A model generated the notes under the pieces. That model did no database searches. It saw only the letters and a program-made list of their open reading frames with translations, and was not told where the DNA came from. Shown here piece after piece: positions 1 to 6,131 of a DNA stretch of 17,234 bases. Source of the DNA: JOPF133 sp052144935 (GTDB taxonomy: Bacteria > Acidobacteriota > Terriglobia > Bryobacterales > Bryobacteraceae). The stretch spans positions 1-17,234 of the forward strand of contig JBKQPR010000360.1 in assembly GCA_052144935.1 (NCBI GenBank), read 5' to 3'. Position numbers and translations under genes: made by a program. Position 1 is the first letter of the stretch. Every line of letters begins with the position of its first letter.

Positions 1-1382
1 AGTTTGCTCCGCAAACGGACTGCCGCGGCGTCCAGAGCCTTGAGCACCGCTTCCTTGCCCGCCGCCTGCTCCTGCGCTTCCGCCAGCGCGTCCCCCGTGT
101 CGCAGCCCACTGCCTTCAGGCCAATCACGTACTGGCTGCCCAGCGGCGCGATCGAACCGGCCAGCATGGCCTTGCTGCTGGTGCGCTGGCAGACCTCGCG
201 CGTGACCTCCGGCGTCAGCCGGTCACCAGCCGCACGTCCCATCAGCCTCAATGTGTCATTCACCTTGCGCTCGGAAACCAGGTTGAGAAAGGGCGATTGC
301 TCAAGCTGCACCGAGAGTCCCTGCTTCAGCGTGTCGTCGAAAACGCTGTCGCCGGTCGTGTTGGTGAAATCGGAGAGGACAATGAAGTCCTTGTCGGTGA
401 GCGGCGCGGCGTGCACACGGCGCCAAAGGAAGACACTGCCCGCCGCCAGCACCAGGACGGCAGCCGCGGCCAGGGTGGGCCAAAGGAAGCGGCGGGGGAC
501 CGGGCGCGCCGGGGCTTGCGCGGCGGTACGCTTGCCGGAATCCGATTCCTCTTGCAGTTCCTCCAGCTCGACCTTCACGTCGCCCATATGCTGGAAGCGG
601 TGCGCCGGGTCCTTGCGCAAGCAGCGCGTGATGACTTTCTCCAAGTCGTGCGGGATCTCTGCAGGGAGCGGAGGCGGCTCCAGGTGTAGAATCGCCGCCA
701 GCGTCAAGGCGGGGCTGTCCCGCCGGAACGCCCGCCGCCCGGTTACCATCTCGTAGAGCACCGACCCGAAGCTGAAGATGTCGCTCCGGGCGTCCACCGT
801 CTTCCCTTCGGCCTGCTCCGGGGACATGTAGCCGGCCGTGCCCACGATCAGGCCCACTTCCGTCGAGGGCTGCTCGGTCAAAGTGGAGTCTTCGGGGCCT
901 ACCGGGGCAGTCTCGGACAGCTTCGCGAGACCAAAGTCGAGTACCTTCACCCGCCCGTCGCCGGTCACCATCACGTTGGCCGGCTTGAGGTCGCGATGCA
1001 CGATGCCGGCCGCGTGCGCCTTGGCCAGCGCATCCGCGATCTGGACGCCGTACTTCAGGACTTCGCTCAGCTTCAGCCCCTTGCGCCCGATCAGTTGGTC
1101 GAGGCTCTTCCCCTCGACGTATTCCATGACGATGAAATCGACGCCATCGGATTGGTCGATATCGTAGACCGTGACGATGCTCGGATGGTTCAGGGCGGAG
1201 GCTGAGCGGGCTTCCCGGACGAAGCGCTGTTTGCGCTCCGCGTCCGCGACCTTCGCTGGAGGCAGCACCTTGAGGGCGACGAAGCGCTTCAGATGGCTGT
1301 CGCGGGCCTTGTAGACTACTCCCATCCCGCCCTCGCCGAGCTTTTCGAGGACCTCGTAATGCGAGATGGTGCGGTCGATCAC
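1..1382 (-). CDS. Membrane-anchored Ser/Thr protein kinase (PknB-like), 3' end beyond window
   Basis: Eukaryotic-like Ser/Thr kinase; 460 codons are visible and the frame is still open at the left edge. Seen: Gly-rich loop GEGGMG (about 16-21), ATP-binding Lys38 in VALKVLPP, catalytic HRDLKPAN with Asp131, DFG with Asp149, and a GYMSPEQ activation-segment end. One membrane helix follows at about 298-320 (WPTLAAAAVLVLAAGSVFLW). The outer part starts TDKDFIVLSDFTNTTGD and contains VQLEQSPFLNLVSERK, which I recall as typical of acidobacterial kinases that carry TPR repeats further on; those would lie outside the window. The kinase domain should be cytoplasmic and the C-terminus extracytoplasmic. 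Start: GTG at 1382 gives VIDRTISHYEVLEKLG, matching the usual N-terminus; GTG at 1391 is the alternative, with an in-frame TAA at 1407-1409. No clear Shine-Dalgarno. Substrate unknown. Confidence 0.95.
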   Translation of the reverse strand, partial: MIDRTISHYEVLEKLGEGGMGVVYKARDSHLKRFVALKVLPPAKVADAERKQRFVREARSASALNHPSIVTVYDIDQSDGVDFIVMEYVEGKSLDQLIGRKGLKLSEVLKYGVQIADALAKAHAAGIVHRDLKPANVMVTGDGRVKVLDFGLAKLSETAPVGPEDSTLTEQPSTEVGLIVGTAGYMSPEQAEGKTVDARSDIFSFGSVLYEMVTGRRAFRRDSPALTLAAILHLEPPPLPAEIPHDLEKVITRCLRKDPAHRFQHMGDVKVELEELQEESDSGKRTAAQAPARPVPRRFLWPTLAAAAVLVLAAGSVFLWRRVHAAPLTDKDFIVLSDFTNTTGDSVFDDTLKQGLSVQLEQSPFLNLVSERKVNDTLRLMGRAAGDRLTPEVTREVCQRTSSKAMLAGSIAPLGSQYVIGLKAVGCDTGDALAEAQEQAAGKEAVLKALDAAAVRLRSK

Positions 1383-1424
1383 GGGCGCCACCCGGAGATG
1401 CAGATCTTATTCGCCGTCTGACAA

Positions 1425-1453
1425 AGTTTACTCCCAGCCGTGGGCCAAAGCAA
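1425..1453 (-). promoter_or_regulatory. Possible sigma-70-type promoter for the kinase gene
   Basis: On the minus strand TTGCTT (1448-1453) and TAAACT (1425-1430) are separated by 17 bp, placing a start near 1418, some 30 nt before the kinase start. Both boxes are imperfect, so this is only a candidate. Confidence 0.3.
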
Positions 1454-1733
1454 TCGCTACCGGGAACACCGGGAACACCCGACTGCTCTGATATGGCTCC
1501 CAATCCGGCCAACGCTCGGATTGAGTCTGGGAAGCCGGCTGGTATTGACGAGCATGGAGACGTGGCAGGATGCCGGGCGGTCGACGGCCCACTTGGAAGC
1601 TGTGTCACTGGGCGAAAAAAAAGGGGCTTTGTGGACGCAAGACAGGCTGATGCGAAAAGTGGCCGGCGCGCGGGCCCGCCCGAAGAATAAGCTCCGGAGC
1701 GGTGCCTGACCGTCTGACGCGCGCCATCAAGAG

Positions 1734-1747
1734 GCCCCCTCGGGGGC
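1734..1747 (-). terminator. Weak hairpin downstream of rsmD
   Basis: GCCCCCTCGGGGGC can fold into a 5-bp GC stem with a 4-nt loop, about 25 nt past the rsmD stop. There is no T-tract after it on the minus strand, so intrinsic termination is doubtful. Confidence 0.22.
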
Positions 1748-1772
1748 GACAGTGCGCGGAACCATCCCACCC

Positions 1773-2297
1773 CTACCCCGCGAAAAAGCTCAGCGCGTTA
1801 TCCCCCTGCCGCACCACCCGCGTCCGCCGTAAAGCGCCGTACACGTCCCCAATCCCCATGCGGACGGAATGCTGCACAATCGCCAGCTCCGGCGGCGTTT
1901 CGCCGAGCGTCTCCAGCGCGGCGCCGTATTCCCGCTCCTGCTCGTAGGGCGGATCCAGAAACACAATTCGCGCGCGCTGCCGCCCGAGCGTCAGCAGCAC
2001 CGGTCCGGCCACCACCGTGGACCGCCGCTCCAACTCCAGCGACGCCAGGTTTTCGCGGATCGCCTCCAGCGCAGCACGGTTGCGCTCCAGAAAAAAGGCG
2101 TGCACCGCGCCGCGGCTCAGCGCCTCGATCCCCACCGCGCCCGTTCCGGCATACGCGTCCAGAAACGTGACTCCCTCAATCCGCGGCCCCAGGATGTCGA
2201 ACAGGGTTTCTCGCAGGCGGTCCGGCGTCGGCCGCGTCGCCGCGCCGGGAATGCTCTTCAGGCGGCGCGAACGGAACTCGCCGGCAATCACTCTCAT
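1773..2297 (-). CDS. rsmD: 16S rRNA (guanine-966-N2)-methyltransferase RsmD
   Basis: A 174-residue protein, close to the usual RsmD length. RsmD uses S-adenosylmethionine to methylate N2 of G966 of 16S rRNA during small-subunit assembly in the cytoplasm. Seen: the family N-terminus MRVIAGEFRSRRLKS, TRPTPDRLRETLF at 21-33, SAM-binding motif I DAYAGTGAVG at about 47-56, and catalytic motif IV DPPY at 115-118. The ATG at 2297 begins exactly at the conserved MRVIAGEF, so the start is secure although the Shine-Dalgarno is poor. It lies 25 bp downstream of recG on the same strand and is probably co-transcribed with it. I see nothing broken or missing. Confidence 0.95.
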   Translation of the reverse strand: MRVIAGEFRSRRLKSIPGAATRPTPDRLRETLFDILGPRIEGVTFLDAYAGTGAVGIEALSRGAVHAFFLERNRAALEAIRENLASLELERRSTVVAGPVLLTLGRQRARIVFLDPPYEQEREYGAALETLGETPPELAIVQHSVRMGIGDVYGALRRTRVVRQGDNALSFFAG

Positions 2298-2322
2298 AAA
2301 CCCACGCGCATAATCCCACGCA

Positions 2323-4425
2323 TCAGCCCACCGTCACCAGGCCGTAGCGGCGGTTCCAATGGTCGCGGATATAGGCCACCGCGCGCCGCAGCGTCTCAGG
2401 CGAGGGGGGGCGCGCAATGAAATCCACGGCCTCGCGGCGGGCCACCTCCAGGATGTCGGGGTCGCGCAGAATATTGGCGATGCGCAGCGAGGGCAGCCCC
2501 GATTGCTTGGTGCCGAAGAACTCGCCGGGGCCGCGCAGCTTCAAATCCATCTCCGAGATGTAGAAGCCGTCGGTCGATTCCACCAGCGTGCGGATGCGCT
2601 CGCGCGCGGTGTCGTTCATTTTTTCGGTGACCAGCAGGCAATAGCTCTGCGCCCCGCCGCGGCCCACGCGCCCGCGCAACTGGTGCAACTGCGACAGTCC
2701 GAAGCGCTCGGCCTGCTCGATCAACATCACCGTCGCGTTGGGCACGTCCACGCCGACTTCGATCACCGTAGTCGAGACCAGAATCTTCAGCGCGCCCTCC
2801 TTGAAGCGCTGCATCACGGACTCCTTTTCGGCCCCGCCCAGCCGCCCGTGCATCAGCCCGATGGGCATCTCCGGAAAGACTTCGCGCGAGAGGTGCTCGT
2901 GCATCTGCTGGGCGGCCTTCATGGCCTGCGTCTCCGATTCCTCAATCACCGGGTAGACCACGTAAGCCTGGCGCCCTTCGTCGATCTGCGTCTTCATGAA
3001 GCTGTAGGCCTGCTCGATGCGGTCGTCGGTGTAGTGTTTGGTGAGGATGGGCTTGCGGCCGGGCGGAAGCTGGTCGATCACCGAGACGTCCAGGTCGCCG
3101 TACAGCGTCATCGCCAGCGTACGCGGAATCGGCGTGGCGGTCATCACCAGGACGTCCGGATGCACGCCCTTCTCGACCAGCCCGAGCCGCTGCAGCACGC
3201 CGAAGCGGTGCTGCTCGTCGATGATGGCCAGGCCCAGCCGCTTGAATTCGACGTCCTTTTCGAGCAGCGCGTGCGTCCCCACCACCACCTGCACCAGCCC
3301 CTCCGCCACCAGCTTCTTCAACTGCGACTTCTCGCGGGCGGTGAACGATCCCGTGAGCAGCAGGGTCACATAGCCGATCTTGGAGAGGATCTGCTTGAAG
3401 TAGAAGGCATGCTGCGCCGCCAGAATTTCGGTGGGCGCCAGCACCGCCACCTGGTAGCCGTTCTCCACCGCGATCACGGCGGCCTCCGCGGCCACGATGG
3501 TCTTGCCGCTGCCCACATCGCCCTGCAGCAGCCGGCTCATGGGGCGCGGCTCCTTCATGTCGTCGGCGATTTCCTTCAGCACGCGCTTTTGCGCCTCGGT
3601 GGGCTTGAACGGCAGCATCGCCTTGATCTGCTCGCGCACGCGGCCGCTCAGCTCGAAGGCGATGCCGGGCAGCGTGCGGGCCTTCCCGCGCTTGAGCGCC
3701 ACGCCGCACTCCAGCCAGAAAAACTCCTCGAAGATCAGGCGGAACTGCGCGGGCGAGCGGAAGGCGTTGAGCAGCCGGAGGTCGCTATCGGGCGGCGGAA
3801 AATGCGTGTCCCGGATGGCGGTCGCGCGGCCGGGCAGTTTCAGGCGGGCGATCAATGGCGGCGGAAGCTGGTCCTCTTCGGGCGGAAGCTCTTGCAGGAT
3901 GCGGTGCGTGAACACGCGCAGCAACCGCGTGGTCAGCTTGCCCGTGGCTTCGTAGATCGGCACCACGCGCCCGGTATGCAGCGAAGCGGGCGCATCGCCA
4001 TCGTCGTCGCAGGAGAGAATCTCGTACTCCGGGTGCAGCATGGTCAGCTCCCCGGCGTAGCTGTCGAACTCCACCTTGCCGAAGAGCGCCACCTTCAATC
4101 CCTCGGTGAGCACGTTGGCCAGGTATCCGCCATGGAACCATTTGCAGGTGAGGATGGCGCGCGAAGCGTCCGTGAAGCGGGCTTCGAAGAGGCCCAGGTT
4201 GCGCCGCTTGAAGCCCGAGAGCTTGGCCGAGCGGACCTCCGCGATCACGGTGGCCATCTCGCCGGGAGCGAGCTGCGCGATGGGCTTCATGTTGCTGCGG
4301 TCTTCGTAGCGGAAGGGAACATAGCCGAGCAGGTCTTCCACGGTCGCCAGGCCCTTGGCTTCGAGCATGGCCGCCCGCGACGGGCCGATTCCTTTAATAG
4401 AGCTGAGGGGAGTGGTGAGATCCAT
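2323..4425 (-). CDS. recG: ATP-dependent DNA helicase RecG
   Basis: A 700-residue superfamily 2 helicase that reverses stalled replication forks and processes branched DNA. Seen: an N-terminal helix-hairpin-helix-like SIKGIGPSRA, then the wedge (OB-fold) domain at about 55-140. The motor follows: Walker A GDVGSGKT (302-309), DEQH (403-406), TATPIPRT (429-436), and motif VI HQLRGRVGRG (581-590). The RecG-specific hairpin region LKLRGPGEFFGTKQSG lies at about 628-643. The frame stays open upstream to 5040, but that part is antisense to the Gfo/Idh gene; ATG 4425 (MDLTTPLSSIKGIGP) matches the family N-terminus and gives a normal length. No strong Shine-Dalgarno is visible. It is first in the recG-rsmD pair. 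Confidence 0.97.
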   Translation of the reverse strand: MDLTTPLSSIKGIGPSRAAMLEAKGLATVEDLLGYVPFRYEDRSNMKPIAQLAPGEMATVIAEVRSAKLSGFKRRNLGLFEARFTDASRAILTCKWFHGGYLANVLTEGLKVALFGKVEFDSYAGELTMLHPEYEILSCDDDGDAPASLHTGRVVPIYEATGKLTTRLLRVFTHRILQELPPEEDQLPPPLIARLKLPGRATAIRDTHFPPPDSDLRLLNAFRSPAQFRLIFEEFFWLECGVALKRGKARTLPGIAFELSGRVREQIKAMLPFKPTEAQKRVLKEIADDMKEPRPMSRLLQGDVGSGKTIVAAEAAVIAVENGYQVAVLAPTEILAAQHAFYFKQILSKIGYVTLLLTGSFTAREKSQLKKLVAEGLVQVVVGTHALLEKDVEFKRLGLAIIDEQHRFGVLQRLGLVEKGVHPDVLVMTATPIPRTLAMTLYGDLDVSVIDQLPPGRKPILTKHYTDDRIEQAYSFMKTQIDEGRQAYVVYPVIEESETQAMKAAQQMHEHLSREVFPEMPIGLMHGRLGGAEKESVMQRFKEGALKILVSTTVIEVGVDVPNATVMLIEQAERFGLSQLHQLRGRVGRGGAQSYCLLVTEKMNDTARERIRTLVESTDGFYISEMDLKLRGPGEFFGTKQSGLPSLRIANILRDPDILEVARREAVDFIARPPSPETLRRAVAYIRDHWNRRYGLVTVG

Positions 4426-4455
4426 GCCGGGCGAGGCGTGAGCGGTCCCTTTCCC

Positions 4456-4465
4456 AGTGTACAAT
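4456..4465. promoter_or_regulatory. Overlapping divergent -10 elements between recG and the Gfo/Idh gene
   Basis: AGTGTACAAT carries TACAAT on the plus strand (4460-4465) and TACACT on the minus strand (4456-4461). The plus -10 ends 6 nt before GTG 4472, so that transcript could be leaderless. The minus -10 would start about 24 nt before the recG ATG. No good -35 is visible on the plus strand; TTGTCT (4477-4482) with a 15-bp spacer is a weak one for recG. Confidence 0.35.
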
Positions 4466-4471
4466 GCCTTC

Positions 4472-5458
4472 GTGAAGACAACTCTGGCGGTGTTGATGGC
4501 GGCGTTGACGGCGGTGTTGATGGCGGCTCTGTGCGCGGGCGCGGCGGGCGCGGCCGATTTGCGGGTGGGGATCATCGGGACGGACACCTCGCACGTGCCG
4601 GCCTTCACCAAGCTGCTGAACGGCGACGGGCCCGGAGGGCAGCCTGCGGCGGACCATGTGCCGGGCGCGCGTGTGGTGGCGGCCTGGAAGGGCGGCAGCC
4701 CGGATCTGGAGGAGAGCGCCAGCCGGGTAGAGCAGTTCGCCGAGGAGATCCGCACGAAGTACGGCGTCGAGATTGTGCCGGACATCGCTACGCTGCTGGG
4801 CAAGGTGGATGCCGTGCTGCTGGAGAGCGGAGATGGCCGCCCGCACCTGGCCCAGGCGCGCGCCGTAATCGCCGCACACAAGCCCGTCTTCATCGACAAA
4901 CCTCTGGCCGCGACGCTCGAAGACGCCCGCGAGATCGCCCGCCTGGCGCAGGCGGCGGGCACGCCGTGGTTCAGCTCCTCGAGCCTGCGCTTCGGCGCGA
5001 TTGGAGCCGCCAAGCCGGCCGGCGCGACTGGAGTGAGCACGTGGGGTCCTGGTCCTTTCGAGCCGCACCACTACCTGGATCTCGCATGGTATGCCATCCA
5101 TCCGGTGGAGCTGCTCTACACGCTGATGGGCGCTGGCTGCGTCGAGGTGACGCGCACTTCGGGCGAGAACGAAGACGTCATTGTCGGCCGGTGGAAGGAC
5201 GGCCGCCTGGGCACCGTGAGGGCCATCCGCCCCTACAGCGATTACGGCGCGGTGGTGATGCGCGGCCGCGAGGTGACGGTGCTGCATCCCAAAGCCGGTG
5301 AGGCCACCGACTACCGTCCGCTGGTGCTGGAGATCGTAAAATTCTTCGCCACGGGCAAGCCGCCGGTAGCGAACGCAGAGACCCTGGAGATCTTCGCGTT
5401 CCTGGACGCCGCGCAGAAGAGCAAGGAGCAGCACGGGCGACCAGTGGCGCTCCGGTGA
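4472..5458 (+). CDS. Secreted Gfo/Idh/MocA-family oxidoreductase
   Basis: A 328-residue protein with a Sec-type signal peptide (MKTT, then a hydrophobic stretch to about residue 22, likely cut after AGAAGA near 27). The NAD(P)-binding Rossmann start is RVGIIGTDTSHVPAF (31-45), a variant of the usual glycine motif. FIDKPL (140-145) corresponds to the family EKP motif with Lys143, and AIHPVELLYTLMG (208-220) carries the conserved His210. The family oxidises or reduces sugar-like polyols; the substrate here cannot be read, and an exported location is unusual for an NAD(P) enzyme though common in acidobacterial and planctomycete homologues. GTG 4472 gives the best signal peptide; GTG 4457 would add MYNAF. 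No Shine-Dalgarno precedes it, consistent with a leaderless message. It has no operon partner on its strand. Confidence 0.88.
   Translation: MKTTLAVLMAALTAVLMAALCAGAAGAADLRVGIIGTDTSHVPAFTKLLNGDGPGGQPAADHVPGARVVAAWKGGSPDLEESASRVEQFAEEIRTKYGVEIVPDIATLLGKVDAVLLESGDGRPHLAQARAVIAAHKPVFIDKPLAATLEDAREIARLAQAAGTPWFSSSSLRFGAIGAAKPAGATGVSTWGPGPFEPHHYLDLAWYAIHPVELLYTLMGAGCVEVTRTSGENEDVIVGRWKDGRLGTVRAIRPYSDYGAVVMRGREVTVLHPKAGEATDYRPLVLEIVKFFATGKPPVANAETLEIFAFLDAAQKSKEQHGRPVALR
4489..4524 (+). repeat. Three 12-bp tandem repeats in the signal-peptide coding region
   Basis: GGTGTTGATGGC, GGCGTTGACGGC, GGTGTTGATGGC in direct succession. They encode the alternating hydrophobic core (VLMA, ALTA, VLMA) of the Gfo/Idh signal peptide. 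Loss or gain of a unit stays in frame and changes the core length by four residues. Confidence 0.85.
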
Positions 5459-5464
5459 CCGGAG
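5450..5464 (+). terminator. Hairpin overlapping the Gfo/Idh stop codon
   Basis: CTCCGG-TGA-CCGGAG is a perfect 6-bp inverted repeat whose 3-nt loop is the TGA stop codon. It can be extended by an outer GCG/CGC pairing with a 2-nt bulge. No T-tract follows, so it may be an RNA 3'-end structure rather than an intrinsic terminator. Confidence 0.3.
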
Positions 5465-5527
5465 GGCGCACGGGACCATGTCGAGCCAGCCGGGGGACTG
5501 GCGCATTTCTTCCATAACGAACCCATT

Positions 5528-5613
5528 CCGGACATGTGTGTCCGGGAATTGGGGAGGGCTTTATTGAAACCAAAAGAGTTAACCAGGGGTGAGCCGGACG
5601 CGTGTGTCCGGGA
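5528..5613. repeat. Pair of near-identical 20-bp palindromic repeats
   Basis: Copy 1 (5528-5547, CCGGACATGTGTGTCCGGGA) and copy 2 (5594-5613) differ at two positions and lie in the same orientation with 46 bp between them. Copy 1 forms a hairpin with 7-bp arms CCGGACA/TGTCCGG; copy 2 keeps 6-bp arms CCGGAC/GTCCGG. The arrangement resembles REP-like or miniature-element sequences. I cannot name a family. Confidence 0.7.
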
Positions 5614-6055
5614 TCCCTTTCCTCGGGTCGAAATCGCTCTCGCGAAGCCCTTCCCAAGCCACATTGTATCCGGCAGGCAGGCGGAGGGCGGCAGAGAGAA
5701 AGCGGCGCGGAACGGTAAGTGGCTGGTGCGGTGGGAGTTGAAGGGACGAAGAAAGTTGGCGAACTTTGCGAACGGGTTGGGCGAGGGCGCCATTTTCGCT
5801 AAAGGCGGCCGGTTTTCCGACGGCAGGGCGGGGTTGGGAATCTTGCCGGCGCGTGTCGATCGGCGTGTTCGCGGTGCTGCCGGCGGGGGTCGAATTCCCA
5901 GCGCTGCGGGATTGCCAAGACGTCGCGGGCTGAACGGGCATCGGAAGGGCTCGTCCGAATGGCCGCATCTTGGGAGGGGTCCGGAGGCTGAATTGGCGGA
6001 GCTAGCGTGTTTATGGCACCCGATCCGCGGCTGACCGGATGGCGTTGGCGGTTCA

Positions 6056-6107
6056 GCGGTTGGGCGTAATACGGCCAAGTGCAACCGCCTCCAGAAACTC
6101 TTAAAAT
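6056..6107 (+). promoter_or_regulatory. Inverted repeat and possible -10 upstream of the STAND gene
   Basis: GCGGTTG (6056-6062) and CAACCGC (6082-6088) form a perfect 7-bp inverted repeat with a 19-bp spacer, about 45 bp before the gene. TAAAAT (6102-6107) could be a -10, starting transcription near 6114. No good -35 is present; the second arm overlaps where one would sit, so the repeat could act as an operator. This is inference only. Confidence 0.3.
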
Positions 6108-6131
6108 AGAAGGCGCTGTTCTCGCAAGAAC

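Larger units (their letters stand above)
1392..1772. other. Intergenic region between rsmD and the kinase gene
   Basis: No convincing gene. It contains the kinase promoter candidate, a 9-bp direct repeat CCGGGAACA in two tandem copies (1460-1477), an A8 run (1615-1622) and a small GC hairpin near rsmD. Open frames here translate to Arg/Ser-rich, low-complexity peptides with no recognisable motif. Confidence 0.6.
5459..6131. other. Non-coding stretch between the Gfo/Idh and STAND genes
   Basis: About 670 bp without a credible gene. Open frames on both strands give low-complexity, Arg/Gly/Pro-rich translations. It contains the paired palindromes at 5528-5613 and, next to the STAND gene, a 7-bp inverted repeat and a possible -10. 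It marks the change from housekeeping genes to the accessory island and may be remnant mobile DNA. Confidence 0.6.

Noticed and set aside
1612..1625. A8 run read as a terminator T-tract on the minus strand
   Set aside because: No complementary stem precedes the T-run, and it lies about 150 bp beyond the rsmD stop.
301..1770. A 489-codon minus-strand frame over the kinase region
   Set aside because: It is a frame-shifted reading of the kinase gene; the true frame (GTG 1382 leftwards) holds all kinase motifs.
4426..5040. A 205-codon N-terminal extension of recG
   Set aside because: The frame is open but lies antisense to the Gfo/Idh gene, has no RecG similarity, and would make the protein far longer than the family norm of about 700 residues.
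2359..5301. A 980-codon plus-strand open frame across the recG region
   Set aside because: It is antisense to recG, whose helicase motifs are all intact, and its translation is His/Gln/Arg/Gly-rich without any motif. Long antisense frames are expected from GC-rich codon bias.
5534..6034. A 166-codon plus-strand frame between the Gfo/Idh and STAND genes
   Set aside because: The starting GTG lies inside a palindrome, there is no Shine-Dalgarno, and the Arg/Gly-rich product has no motif; the repeats in it explain the DNA better.
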